A DNA stretch of 64,000 nucleotides from Massilia alkalitolerans DSM 17462. GTDB taxonomy: Bacteria; Pseudomonadota; Gammaproteobacteria; Burkholderiales; Burkholderiaceae_D. The stretch covers positions 21,671-85,670 of the forward strand of contig NZ_ATYR01000028.1 of NCBI RefSeq assembly GCF_000427785.1, written 5' to 3'. A model generated the notes under the pieces. That model searched no databases. It was not told where the DNA came from and worked only from the letters and a program-made list of their open reading frames with translations. The position numbers were made by a program, and so were the translations under genes. Shown in pieces: positions 52,416 to 60,700 of the stretch. Numbering within the stretch: position 1 is the first letter of the stretch; each line of letters starts with the position of its first letter.

Positions 52416-54101
52416 ATGCACAAGATCGTCTCCTCCGTTGTCCTCACCGCCCTCGCAAGCAGCCTGGCGCTGGCCTACCCGGCCCATGCAGCCTCGCCCA
52501 AGGCGCCGCAGTCCGCACAGGCTGCCACCGTCAAGGAAGCGCCCCTGCGCGCGCACCTCGCTTTCCTGTCGTCCGACGCCGTCGAAGGCCGCGGCACCGG
52601 CCAGCGCGGCGGCGAACTGACCGTCACCTATCTCGAAACCCAGAGCGCCGCGATCGGCCTGCAGCCGGCCAACAAGGGCAGCTTCCGCCTCGGCCTGCAG
52701 CCGGCCAACAAGGGCAGCTTCCGCCAGCCGGTGAAGATCGCCGGCGTGCGCTCGCTGCCGCAGAAGAGCAATATCGGCCTGTTTGCCGGCGGCCAGCCGC
52801 TGCCGGCGCAGTTCGGCGCCGACTGGGTCTGGGGTCCGGGCGATGCCAAAGCCGACCACACGCTGGACGCGGACATGGTCTTCGTGGGCTACGGCATCAA
52901 CGCGCCGGAAGAAGGCTGGGACGACTTCAAGGGCCAGGACTTCAAAGGCAAGGTGCTGGTGATGATGGTGAACGATCCGAAGCCGACCGCCGCCGAACCG
53001 AAGCGCTTCAACGGCGAGGGCCTGACCTACTACGGCCGCTGGACCTATAAACTGGAAGAAGCGGCGCGCCAGGGCGCGGCCGGCGTCCTGCTGATCCACA
53101 CCGACGCCTCGGCCTCGTACGGCTGGAGCGTGGTGCAGAACAGCTGGGCCAATGCCGAGCGCTTCCAGCTGGCCGAGGGCAAGCTGGGCACCGGCCTGCA
53201 AGGCTGGATGACCGACGCCACCGCGCGCAAGCTGTTCGCGGCCGCCGGCCAGGACCTCGACAAGCTGCGCGCCGCTGCCGAAGACAAGAACTTCAAGCCG
53301 GTGGCGCTGAACGCCCGCGTGAAGGGCGAGGCGCGCGCCGAGGTGCGCACCCTGAACGAATTCAACGTGGCCGGCATCGTGCCGGGTACCGATCCGAAGC
53401 TGAAGGACGAGCTGGTGGTCTACAGCGCGCACTGGGACCACATGGGCAAGCAGGGCACCGAGGGTGACACCATCTTCAACGGCGCCGTCGACAATGCCTC
53501 CGGCACCGCCGCCCTGCTGGCGATGGCGCAGGAAGCCGTGCGCAACCCGGCCAAGCGCAGCCAGATGTTCCTGTGGGTGGCGGCCGAAGAACAGGGCCTG
53601 CTGGGCAGCGCGGCCTATGCCGCCGCGCCGCTGTGGCCGATCGAGAAGACGGTGGCCAACCTGAACCTGGACAGCCTGAACTTCGTGGGACTGGTCAAGG
53701 ACGTCAGCACTCCGGGCAGCGAGCGCACCGACCTGGGCGCGATGGCGGCCGCCACCGCCAAGAGCATGGGCATGACGATCGCCCCGAGCAGGCCCGACCT
53801 GGGCGGCGGCTACTTCCGCAGCGACCACTTCAGCTTCGCCAAGGCCGGCGTGCCGGCGTTCTCGGTGGGCGCGGGCAGCAGCTGGGTGAAGGACGTGGAA
53901 GCGAGCAACGCCAAGCGCAAGGCCTACGGCGCCCGCTACCACCAGGCCAACGACGAATACGATCCGACCTGGGACCTGTCGGGCATGGTGCAGCAGGCGC
54001 AGTTCACGCTGAACCTGGGACGCATGGTGGCGGATTCGCCGAAGGCGCCGCAGTGGAAAGAGGGCGATCCGTTCGATAAGGCCCGTACCGCGGCCAAGTA
54101 A
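52416..54101 (+). CDS. Secreted M28 family aminopeptidase
   Basis: 561 residues. A signal peptide (MHKIVSSVVLTALASSLALA) precedes a PA-domain insertion (about 130-290) and an M28 catalytic domain with the full set of ligands: His 339 (SAHWDH), Asp 359 (GAVDNASG), Glu 391-392 (VAAEEQG), Asp 419 and His 471 (RSDHFSF). It cleaves N-terminal residues from peptides in the periplasm or outside. GCAGGA precedes the start. Residues 81-92 and 93-104 are an exact 12-residue tandem duplication except for the last residue, from a 36-bp DNA duplication. This lies in the N-terminal region and keeps the frame. It lies 64 bp after the inactive-looking M28 homologue. Confidence 0.91.
   Translation: MHKIVSSVVLTALASSLALAYPAHAASPKAPQSAQAATVKEAPLRAHLAFLSSDAVEGRGTGQRGGELTVTYLETQSAAIGLQPANKGSFRLGLQPANKGSFRQPVKIAGVRSLPQKSNIGLFAGGQPLPAQFGADWVWGPGDAKADHTLDADMVFVGYGINAPEEGWDDFKGQDFKGKVLVMMVNDPKPTAAEPKRFNGEGLTYYGRWTYKLEEAARQGAAGVLLIHTDASASYGWSVVQNSWANAERFQLAEGKLGTGLQGWMTDATARKLFAAAGQDLDKLRAAAEDKNFKPVALNARVKGEARAEVRTLNEFNVAGIVPGTDPKLKDELVVYSAHWDHMGKQGTEGDTIFNGAVDNASGTAALLAMAQEAVRNPAKRSQMFLWVAAEEQGLLGSAAYAAAPLWPIEKTVANLNLDSLNFVGLVKDVSTPGSERTDLGAMAAATAKSMGMTIAPSRPDLGGGYFRSDHFSFAKAGVPAFSVGAGSSWVKDVEASNAKRKAYGARYHQANDEYDPTWDLSGMVQQAQFTLNLGRMVADSPKAPQWKEGDPFDKARTAAK
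52655..52726 (+). repeat. 36-bp tandem duplication inside the M28 gene
   Basis: Two head-to-tail copies (52655-52690 and 52691-52726) that differ only at the last base (T versus A). They encode GLQPANKGSFRL and GLQPANKGSFRQ. Near-identity suggests a recent slippage event. Confidence 0.93.
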
Positions 54102-54124
54102 TCTGGCTGTGCGGCTTCGGATGT

Positions 54125-54212
54125 GAAATTGGGTTCCCGCCTGCGCGGGAACGACGTGCTGAGAGTACTACATACAGATGAGCCGTCATCCCGGCGGAGG
54201 CCGGGATCCAAG
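54125..54212. repeat. Palindromic intergenic repeat, copy C
   Basis: Left arm GAAATTGGGTTCCCGCCTGC matches copy B exactly; the right arm ends CCGGGATCCAAG as in copy A, separated by an unrelated centre. It lies between two convergent genes, where it may terminate transcription from both sides. Confidence 0.8.
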
Positions 54213-54228
54213 TTCCTAAGCGCTGCCG

Positions 54229-55740
54229 CTACGCCGGCAGCATCGACCCCGTCTCGCGGTAGCGCACATGCCACGAGAACGCCTTCTCCAGCACGTGCGG
54301 CGTCTGGCCCCCTCCCCGGTTCGCCTCTTCCACATACTCGCGCAGCATCCCCTTGTACGGCTCGGCCACGCAGTTGTCGATGATGCGTTGCGCCCGTTCG
54401 CGCGGCGCCAGGCCGCGCAGGTCGGCCAGGCCGACTTCGGTGACGACGATGTCCACGTCGTGCTCGTTGTGGTCGACGTGCGAGACCATCGGCACGATGC
54501 TCGAGATCTTGCCGCCCTTGGCCACCGACTTGGTGGCGAATACCGACAGATAGGCGTTGCGCGCGAAGTCGCCCGAGCCGCCGATCCCGTTCATCATGTG
54601 CGTGCCCGACACGTGGGTCGAGTTGACGTTGCCGTAGATGTCGAATTCCAGCGCCGTATTGATGGCGATGATGCCCAGGCGCCGCACGACTTCGGGATGG
54701 TTGCTTACCTCTTGCGGGCGCAGCACCAGGCGGTCCTTGTAGCGTTCGATGTTGCCGAACACTTCGCGGGCCTTGGCTTCCGACACCGTGATCGAGGAGC
54801 CCGAGGCGAAATCCAGCTTGCCGGAATCGAACAGCTCGAAGGTCGAATCCTGCAGCACTTCCGAATACATGGTCAGGTGCTTGAACGGGCCCTCGTTCAG
54901 GCCCGACACCACCGCATTGGCGATGGTGCCGATGCCGGCCTGGATCGGCATCAGGCTTTCGGTCAGGCGGCCCTGGGCGATCTCTGCACCGAAGAAGTCG
55001 ATCAGGTGGCCGGCGATGGCGGCGGTTTCGGCGTCCGGCGGCAGGATCGTCGAGGCGCTGTCGTGCTTCTCGGTGAAGACGATGGCGACGATCTTCTCCG
55101 GCGGGATCTCGATGGCGGTGGTGCCGATGCGGTCGCTCACGCTGGTCAAGGGCATTGGCTCGCGGCTGGGGCGGCGCTTGGGGATGAAGATGTCGTGCAG
55201 GCCTTCCAGCGCCGGCGACACGCTCATGTTGATCTCGACGATCACCTTCTCGGCCAGGATCGCGAAGCTGGCGCTGTTGCCGACCGAGGTCGTGGGGATG
55301 ATGCCGCCGGTCTCGGTGATGGCCACCGCTTCGATGACGGCCACGTCGACCGGCGCGATCTGGCGCGTGCGCAGCAATTCCACGGTCTCGGACAGGTGCT
55401 GGTCCGTGAACATCACCTCGCCGCTGTTGATCGCCGCGCGCAGCGCCGGGTCGGTCTGGAAAGGCATGCGGCGCGCCAGTGCGCCGGACTCGGTCAGCTG
55501 CCGGTCGGTGTCGCCGCCGAGCGAGGCGCCGGTGATCAGGGTGATCTTCAGGGGCTCCTGGCGGGCGCGCTCGGCCAGCGCCAGCGGCACCGCCTTGGCG
55601 TCGCCGGCGCGGGTGAAGCCGCTCATGCCGACGGTCATGCCGTCGCGGATCCAGGTGGCCGCCTGGGCGGCATTGGTGATGCGTTCGCGCAGCTGCGGCA
55701 GGCGGATGCGGTCGTGTAGAACGTGTTCGTCGTGGTGCAT
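54229..55740 (-). CDS. Acetyl-CoA hydrolase / succinate CoA-transferase family enzyme
   Basis: 503 residues of the class I CoA-transferase type. The catalytic Glu is in INTALEFDIYGNVNSTH, and a glycine-rich GTHMMNGIGGSGDFARNAYLS segment follows. Members either move CoA between succinate and acetate or appear to hydrolyse acetyl-CoA; the sequence looks like the succinyl-CoA:acetate CoA-transferase group. GAGGA lies six bases before the ATG. It follows the bestrophin gene by 24 bp on the same strand and may be co-transcribed. Confidence 0.9.
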   Translation of the reverse strand: MHHDEHVLHDRIRLPQLRERITNAAQAATWIRDGMTVGMSGFTRAGDAKAVPLALAERARQEPLKITLITGASLGGDTDRQLTESGALARRMPFQTDPALRAAINSGEVMFTDQHLSETVELLRTRQIAPVDVAVIEAVAITETGGIIPTTSVGNSASFAILAEKVIVEINMSVSPALEGLHDIFIPKRRPSREPMPLTSVSDRIGTTAIEIPPEKIVAIVFTEKHDSASTILPPDAETAAIAGHLIDFFGAEIAQGRLTESLMPIQAGIGTIANAVVSGLNEGPFKHLTMYSEVLQDSTFELFDSGKLDFASGSSITVSEAKAREVFGNIERYKDRLVLRPQEVSNHPEVVRRLGIIAINTALEFDIYGNVNSTHVSGTHMMNGIGGSGDFARNAYLSVFATKSVAKGGKISSIVPMVSHVDHNEHDVDIVVTEVGLADLRGLAPRERAQRIIDNCVAEPYKGMLREYVEEANRGGGQTPHVLEKAFSWHVRYRETGSMLPA

Positions 55741-55764
55741 GTGGTCCTCGAAGGGGCTACGAAA

Positions 55765-56706
55765 TTACATCAAATGGAAGTCGACCGCCTGCAGGGGCTG
55801 CGGGATGTCCTCGTCCTCCAGCGCGCTGCGCAGGTCGATCTCGATCGCGCGGCAGATGGCGTCCAGCGGCAGGTCGTTCGGCTCCATGCCGAAGGGCTCC
55901 TCGAGCTCGTCGCCGAGGGCATCCAGGCCGAAGAAGGTGTAGGCCACGATCGCCACCACCACCGGCGTCATGAATTCGAGCGTGTCGACCAGGCCGAAGG
56001 GCAGCAGGAAGCAGTACATGTACGCGGTGCGGTGCAGCAGCACCGAGTACGAGAAGGGAATCGGGGTATTCTTGATGCGCTCGCACGAGGCGGCGGCGGC
56101 CGTCATCGCACTCAAGGTCGCGTCGATGTTGGCGGCCAGGCAGGCCTCGATGCGGCCCTCCTTCACGCACTGGCCGAGGTCCTGGCCCATCTGACGCATC
56201 AGGTAATCCGGTTTGTTGGGCGCGCCCTGCATTCGTTCGAATTCGCCTGGCGCGAGGAAGCGGGCCAGGGACGGGTCGAGCGGACGGTGGCGCAGCAGGT
56301 CGCGCAGGGAGTCGCAGAAGGCGACGGCGCGCAGGACCATGCGTACCCGCACGTCCTGCAGGCCGTTGCGGGCCAGCGCCGGGCCCTCGCCGCCTATCAA
56401 TCCCGTGCACTGGCGCGCCAGGTTGCGGCTGCGCAGCACCAGCTCGCCCCACAGCTTGCGCCCTTCCCAGAAGCGGTCGTAGGCCGAGTTGTTGCGAAAA
56501 CCGAGGAAGATCGCGAGCGGCAGGCCGATCAGGGTGAACGGGATGGGGGTGATCGTGATCTTCAGGCCGCCGAGCACGCCGTGCGTCCAGGTGACCAGGA
56601 TGGCGATCGCCACGTTGACCGCGAGCGTGGGCAGGATGCGTGGCAGGACCGAACCGCGCAGCAGCAGGAACAGCTTGAGGCCGGAAGGCCTGTCTCGGAT
56701 AATCAC
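55765..56706 (-). CDS. Bestrophin family (UPF0187) ion channel
   Basis: 313 residues with four main membrane helices and the family signature FLGFRNNSAYDRFWEGRKLWGEL (about 68-90, quoted in part). Bacterial bestrophins form pentameric channels, some cation-selective. The start is GTG 56706, with only a weak site upstream. It is divergent from hpaR, with 116 bp between the two starts, and upstream of the CoA-transferase. Confidence 0.9.
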   Translation of the reverse strand: MIIRDRPSGLKLFLLLRGSVLPRILPTLAVNVAIAILVTWTHGVLGGLKITITPIPFTLIGLPLAIFLGFRNNSAYDRFWEGRKLWGELVLRSRNLARQCTGLIGGEGPALARNGLQDVRVRMVLRAVAFCDSLRDLLRHRPLDPSLARFLAPGEFERMQGAPNKPDYLMRQMGQDLGQCVKEGRIEACLAANIDATLSAMTAAAASCERIKNTPIPFSYSVLLHRTAYMYCFLLPFGLVDTLEFMTPVVVAIVAYTFFGLDALGDELEEPFGMEPNDLPLDAICRAIEIDLRSALEDEDIPQPLQAVDFHLM

Positions 56707-56750
56707 GATCTTTGCCGCTTGAAAAAGGTGTCGGTATGCGCCGATATTCG

Positions 56751-56785
56751 CTAATATGTTCGCAAGTTAATCACTAATATGTTAG
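56751..56785. promoter_or_regulatory. Repeated CTAATATGTT sites, possible HpaR operators
   Basis: The 10-mer CTAATATGTT occurs at 56751 and 56774, 23 bp apart, about two helical turns. The second is extended to the near-palindrome CTAATATGTTAG. They lie between the divergent bestrophin and hpaR starts, as expected for a MarR-family autoregulator. Confidence 0.5.
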
Positions 56786-56822
56786 CCAGTCAAGCTCATC
56801 TTTTCGCAGAATGGAGTAGATA

Positions 56823-57302
56823 GTGTCCCGTCGTATCACCAACCGAGACCTGCCGCAGCAGCTGTTGAAAGCGCGCGATGCGCTGATGTCGCACTTCCGC
56901 CCGGTGCTGAACCACTTCGGCGTGACCGAGCAGCAGTGGCGCATCCTGCGCGCACTGGACGAGCACGAGCAGCTCGAGCCGCGCGAGCTGTGCGAGCTGT
57001 GCCAGATCCTGAGCCCGAGCATGGCCGGGGTGCTGGCGCGCATGGAAGAGACGGAGCTGGTGCAGCGCCGGCGCGTGGCGGCGGATGCGCGCCGGGTGAT
57101 GGTGAGCCTGGCGCCGAAGGGCGACGCGCTGTTCGACGAGATCGCGCCGCTGATCGAGCGTCAGTACCGCTTGATGGAAAAGGCGTGGGGAAAGCGCGTG
57201 CTCGACGACCTGTCGGCCGCGCTGGCCGGCTTCATCGCGGCGCAGGCGACACCGGTGCCACTGGTGGAACTGCCGAAGGACGACAGGCCGGCGGACGAAT
57301 GA
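56823..57302 (+). CDS. hpaR: MarR family regulator of the HpaR type
   Basis: 159 residues with a winged helix-turn-helix (about 30-100, EQLEPRELCELCQILSPSMAGVLARMEE and ADARRVMVSLAPKG). The N-terminus NRDLPQQLLKARDALMSHFRP and the overall pattern match HpaR, the repressor of homoprotocatechuate degradation. Start is GTG with GGAG seven bases upstream. None of the hpa catabolic genes are present here, so the target is either elsewhere or the regulator has another role. Repeated AT-rich sites lie upstream. Confidence 0.87.
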   Translation: MSRRITNRDLPQQLLKARDALMSHFRPVLNHFGVTEQQWRILRALDEHEQLEPRELCELCQILSPSMAGVLARMEETELVQRRRVAADARRVMVSLAPKGDALFDEIAPLIERQYRLMEKAWGKRVLDDLSAALAGFIAAQATPVPLVELPKDDRPADE

Positions 57303-57312
57303 AGCAGCACTT

Positions 57313-57369
57313 CAGGGATGAAATTTCATTTCGCTTTACGTCATAAATTGAAATTTTATTTCACCCCTG
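57313..57369. terminator. Bidirectional terminator-like palindromic region
   Basis: Between the convergent hpaR and sodC genes. Outer CAGGG (57313) and CCCCTG (ending 57369) enclose two AT-rich palindromes TGAAATTTCA and TGAAATTTTATTTCA. The AT-rich arms supply T-runs in both directions. Confidence 0.45.
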
Positions 57370-57384
57370 ATGTGCCAGGGATGG

Positions 57385-57906
57385 TTACTGGATGACGCCG
57401 CAAGCGATCCTGCCGCCTCCGCCGCCGAGTGGCGCCGGGTGGTCGGCGTGGTTGTCGCCGCCCGCATGGACCATCAGGGCCTTGCCCTTGACGTCCGCCA
57501 GCTTCAGGCGCGGCGCCAGCACCGGGTTGGTGGCGTTGCCCTTCTCGTCCACCGTCAGGGCCGGCAGGTCGCCCAGGTGGCCGTCGCCCCAGGGCAGGCC
57601 GTGCTTGCCGGTCTTGGCCGGATCCAGGTGGCCGCCGGCGGCGCCCGCGGGCACCGTCTTGCCGTCCTTCTGGTTCGGGCCGCAGCTGCCGTTTTCATGC
57701 ACGTGGAAGCCGTGCAGGCCGGCCGGCAGCTTGCTCAGCGCCGGCGTGAACACGAGGCCGTGCTTCGTTTCGCTGATGGTCACGGTGCCGACGTCGGCGC
57801 CCTCTCCTTTGTCGGTCGCCATCTTCATGGTGACTTTCATGTCGGCGGCGTTGGCAAGGGCACAGGTGGCGCCCAGCATGACGGCGCACATCCATCGAAT
57901 GTTCAT
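57385..57906 (-). CDS. sodC: Cu,Zn superoxide dismutase, periplasmic
   Basis: 173 residues from ATG 57906, which follows AAGGAGG at a good distance and opens a signal peptide (MNIRWMCAVMLGATCALANA). Copper and zinc ligands are recognisable in HGFHVHENG, GGHLDP, GKHG and VHAGGDNHADHP, and the C-terminal GGRIACG carries the guidance Arg and the disulfide Cys. It converts superoxide to peroxide and oxygen in the periplasm. It appears to be monocistronic, convergent with hpaR. Confidence 0.95.
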   Translation of the reverse strand: MNIRWMCAVMLGATCALANAADMKVTMKMATDKGEGADVGTVTISETKHGLVFTPALSKLPAGLHGFHVHENGSCGPNQKDGKTVPAGAAGGHLDPAKTGKHGLPWGDGHLGDLPALTVDEKGNATNPVLAPRLKLADVKGKALMVHAGGDNHADHPAPLGGGGGRIACGVIQ

Positions 57907-57975
57907 ACAAACCTCCTTCGAGATCCGGTTGAGATAATAGAAAGCCAAGCAAGTGTATTCCATCCCCTTGGATGG

Positions 57976-57997
57976 GGGATGTTCCGGAGAACATCCC
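57976..57997. other. Hairpin between PEP-CTERM and sodC genes
   Basis: Perfect 9-bp stem GGGATGTTC / GAACATCCC with a CGGA loop, between the start of sodC and the stop of the leftward PEP-CTERM gene. No T-run follows on either strand, so it could be an RNA element or a weak terminator for the PEP-CTERM gene. Confidence 0.5.
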
Positions 57998-58011
57998 GAC
58001 AGGCAGGCTTC

Positions 58012-58758
58012 CTACGCCGCGCCGCCCGCCTTGCGGCGGCGCGTCCAGCCGAGCAGCGCCAGGCCGGCGCCGACCAGGCCGAGCGGCGCTGGTTCCGGCA
58101 CCCTGGCGACGTTCAGTGCCGCGACTTCCTGCCGGCTCAGGGCGTGGTCGTAGAGGTGGATGAAGTCGACCGAGCCGGTCGCGAACTCCCCCGAGCCATC
58201 GTCCTTGAAGAAGCTGAGCAGGCGCTGGCGGGGCGGCTTGCCCGGGTTGCGCGGATCGAGCTCGTCGGCCAGGTCGGTCTGGCCGCCCAGGCCGAGGCCG
58301 TCCTCGAAGCTCAGCATCGCTGCCCCGTCGTGGTAGAAGCTCACCAAGGAGTTGCTGTCGCGGGTGACGGTCAGGCGGATGTCCTGCTGCGGGGTGAAGC
58401 TGCTGCCGTTGGTGCAGTTGCCGCGATAAAAGCAGAACTTGTCGGTGGAGACGTACAGGCCGTGGTCCGGTGTCGCGAACTGGAAGTTCAGGATGCGCTG
58501 CCAGTTGGCCTTGTCGCTGCCGAGCCTGAATTCCATGTCGATCGTGTAGACCGAGCCAAGGGCGTATTGCAGCTGCAGTCCCTTGTTCGCGGTGAAGGCG
58601 TAAGCGCCCGGCCCTTTGTCGCCACCGAAGGCGAACAGGTCGGCCCCGCCCTTCGCGTCCTTCAGGTCGCCGTTCAGCTCGTACTGGTGGATCAGCCCGG
58701 CCTGGCTGGCGCCGGCGGCGCACAGCAGCGCCGCCGCGATCAGGGAATGCAGTTTCAT
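58012..58758 (-). CDS. PEP-CTERM protein with LamG-like domain
   Basis: 248 residues. A signal peptide (MKLHSLIAAALLCAAGASQA) is followed by a concanavalin A/LamG-type beta-sandwich (about 25-210, typical GLYVSTDKFCFYRGNC and DFIHLYDHALSRQEV segments) and the tail VPEPAPLGLVGAGLALLGW plus TRRRKAGG. It is expected to be an exosortase substrate that may bind carbohydrate or matrix components. The ribosome-binding site GAGAGGA upstream of the ATG lies inside a perfect 13-bp inverted repeat (see 58766-58868). The other PEP-CTERM gene is upstream on the same strand, so both can share a transcript. Confidence 0.92.
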   Translation of the reverse strand: MKLHSLIAAALLCAAGASQAGLIHQYELNGDLKDAKGGADLFAFGGDKGPGAYAFTANKGLQLQYALGSVYTIDMEFRLGSDKANWQRILNFQFATPDHGLYVSTDKFCFYRGNCTNGSSFTPQQDIRLTVTRDSNSLVSFYHDGAAMLSFEDGLGLGGQTDLADELDPRNPGKPPRQRLLSFFKDDGSGEFATGSVDFIHLYDHALSRQEVAALNVARVPEPAPLGLVGAGLALLGWTRRRKAGGAA

Positions 58759-58765
58759 CTCGTGT

Positions 58766-58868
58766 CGTCCTCTCGATTGGTGTGCGCAAATGATAAAAAA
58801 TGAAACATTTGCGTTCTACCCCCATGAGGTGGGGGAATGTTCAGTAAGCAAGCTGAATCGAGAGGACG
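58766..58868 (-). promoter_or_regulatory. Structured leader that can sequester the ribosome-binding site
   Basis: In the leftward transcript between two PEP-CTERM genes, CGTCCTCTCGATT (58856-58868 region) is the exact reverse complement of AATCGAGAGGACG (58766-58778), which contains the Shine-Dalgarno of the downstream gene. The enclosed bases hold two further hairpins: CCCCC/GGGGG at 58819-58835 and CGCAAATG/CATTTGCG at 58785-58813. Pairing of the outer arms would block translation of the downstream gene. What releases it is unknown. Confidence 0.55.
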
Positions 58869-58875
58869 AACCGGA

Positions 58876-59493
58876 TCAGGCCGTGCGGCGGCGGCTCCGT
58901 GCAATGCCGGCCAGGCCGAGGCCCAGGCCCATCAGCGCCAGCGAAGCTGGCTCCGGCACCTGCCCCACCGGCCCGACGGTGTCGCCGGCCAGCCGGATCG
59001 CATCGATCTCTTCCCAGGTCGAGGTGTGATTGGTGTCGACATGCACCTTCAGGCCGGCCACCAGAAAGGACGTGGTGTTCCAGGACACGCTGAAGTCGTA
59101 AGGAACATTGCCGGCGCTGGTGTCGATGCCTTCCCAGACCTTGTGAAGGTTGCCGAGCGTGTCGATCACATCGATCTGGTAGACGAAGCCGTTGCCCAAG
59201 GTTTCGCGGATGGTCGCGCCATTCGCGTACACGGCGGTGTCGAAGCCGACCGAGATCCATTCCAGGGCGCCGTTCGCGTCCCTCGTAGTCCAGGCAGTGA
59301 CGATGTCGCCGTAGGAAAACGTATCTGGCGCGCCCAGCGCCTGGGCTGCGCTCCAGCTGGTCGAACTATATTCCGAGCTGAAGCCCACGACACTGCTGGC
59401 CCACTGCTCGATGGGCGCGGCGCTGGCGCTGCCGATGGACGCCGCAGCGATGGCGGCAGCAAAAACCGAGGTGATCAGGCGTTTGGCGGACAT
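58876..59493 (-). CDS. PEP-CTERM sorting-domain protein
   Basis: 205 residues. A signal peptide (MSAKRLITSVFAAAIAAASIGSASA) and a beta-sandwich body with a galactose-binding-like pattern (WSAAQALGAPDTFSYGD, WISVGFDTAVYANG) lead to the tail VPEPASLALMGLGLGLAG followed by RSRRRTA. It is predicted to be exported and processed by an exosortase. A sigma-54 promoter candidate lies about 40 bp upstream (59530-59544). The downstream gene on the same strand is a second PEP-CTERM protein. Confidence 0.91.
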   Translation of the reverse strand: MSAKRLITSVFAAAIAAASIGSASAAPIEQWASSVVGFSSEYSSTSWSAAQALGAPDTFSYGDIVTAWTTRDANGALEWISVGFDTAVYANGATIRETLGNGFVYQIDVIDTLGNLHKVWEGIDTSAGNVPYDFSVSWNTTSFLVAGLKVHVDTNHTSTWEEIDAIRLAGDTVGPVGQVPEPASLALMGLGLGLAGIARSRRRTA

Positions 59494-59529
59494 GGCTTAC
59501 TCCCTTTAGGACGATGATTCCCAGAAAGA

Positions 59530-59544
59530 GCAACTAACATGCCA
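59530..59544 (-). promoter_or_regulatory. Sigma-54 (-24/-12) promoter candidate for PEP-CTERM pair
   Basis: On the minus strand TGGCATGTTAGTTGC fits TGGCAC-N5-TTGC with one mismatch and exact 12-bp spacing, about 37 bp upstream of the ATG at 59493. It parallels the site at 43243. Confidence 0.65.
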
Positions 59545-59636
59545 GTTTAAATTTCAACTGGATTTTCAGTACCTTAGACTCGCCCGCGTATTTACTGGGT
59601 TGTCGGATGTAAATAATCCCGACATGGCAGCGACGC

Positions 59637-60635
59637 TTACATGCGCGAGATCGCGGGACGCAGGATGGCCAGTAGGCCGGCTTCGGAGGTGCAGCCGAAC
59701 TTCTCGTAGACCGCCTTCACGCAGTCGCGCAGCACGGCGTCGCTGACGTCCATGCGCGAGCGCGCCGCGTCGCGCCCTCCTCCCAGCCCCATCCAGAAGG
59801 CCACTTCCATCTGCTGCGGCGACAGCTCGACACTACCCAGCGCGCGCCAGATCCGCAGCGGCATGGGCACCACGAACTTCAGGAAGATGCCGACGGTGCG
59901 GCTGTGGATGGCGTCGTAGGAGCCGGCGCTCATCCACTGCGCGCGCGCTTCCAGCACGCCGCCGGCCAGCTCCAGCGTCCCGGCCGGCAGGCGCCAGGGA
60001 TAGCGTTCGCCGTACACCACCGACTCCACCAGGCGCAGGCAGAACGGCGGCAGGCTGCGGCGGTCGAACACCTGCTGCTCCTGCGAGGCCAGCTGGCCGA
60101 GCAGCGCGCCGGCCGAGTCGCTCAGGAACAGGATGTCGCCATTGGTGGTGGCCAGCAGCATGGCCTCGTCCTCGATCACACCAAGCAGGCCGTTGCCGGC
60201 CGCGGCCGCCGCATTGCCATGATGCAGCGCGTAATCGAAATACTTGGCGACGCGTCCCAGGTCTTCCTCGTCGTCCGTGTCGAAGGCCGGGCCGTCGTCG
60301 CGCAGCAGGGTGAGCGTGCCGAGCGGGTTCGCCGCCGGGCCCAGGCGCACCTCGAGCACGTGGGCCGCGCGTGCGCGCGCCTCCGCCGGCGGCACGCCGA
60401 AGTGCACCGAATCGCCATAAAAATAGCCGTTGGGCGGCGGCAGCACGCCGAGCACGTTCGCCTCGTGCACGTCTTCCGGCGCCCGTTCGGCGTGCAGGAA
60501 CAGCTGGGACGCGCTGTTGGGAATCAGCTCGCGCACCAGTTCCAGTGCATCGGGGATGAGGGTCATCAGGTGCAGCCCGCCGGAACACAGGATCCGCAGG
60601 CGCGCCCATTGGCGGCTGTTCTTTTTACGGGACAC
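59637..60635 (-). CDS. LuxR-type transcriptional regulator
   Basis: 332 residues. The C-terminus is a LuxR helix-turn-helix (about 270-325, LSPQQMEVAFWMGLGGGRDAARSRMD...VKAVYEKFGCTSEAGLLAIL). The N-terminal 260 residues contain PAS/GAF-like segments but no receiver domain. The start is GTG 60635. It lies 65 bp after the hybrid histidine kinase gene on the same strand and upstream of the PEP-CTERM genes. Signal and targets are unknown. Confidence 0.82.
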   Translation of the reverse strand: MSRKKNSRQWARLRILCSGGLHLMTLIPDALELVRELIPNSASQLFLHAERAPEDVHEANVLGVLPPPNGYFYGDSVHFGVPPAEARARAAHVLEVRLGPAANPLGTLTLLRDDGPAFDTDDEEDLGRVAKYFDYALHHGNAAAAAGNGLLGVIEDEAMLLATTNGDILFLSDSAGALLGQLASQEQQVFDRRSLPPFCLRLVESVVYGERYPWRLPAGTLELAGGVLEARAQWMSAGSYDAIHSRTVGIFLKFVVPMPLRIWRALGSVELSPQQMEVAFWMGLGGGRDAARSRMDVSDAVLRDCVKAVYEKFGCTSEAGLLAILRPAISRM

Positions 60636-60700
60636 GGGCGTAGACAGATGTCGGGGAGTTAAGAATATTGCTGAGTTACAGCAACAATGTCAACACACAA

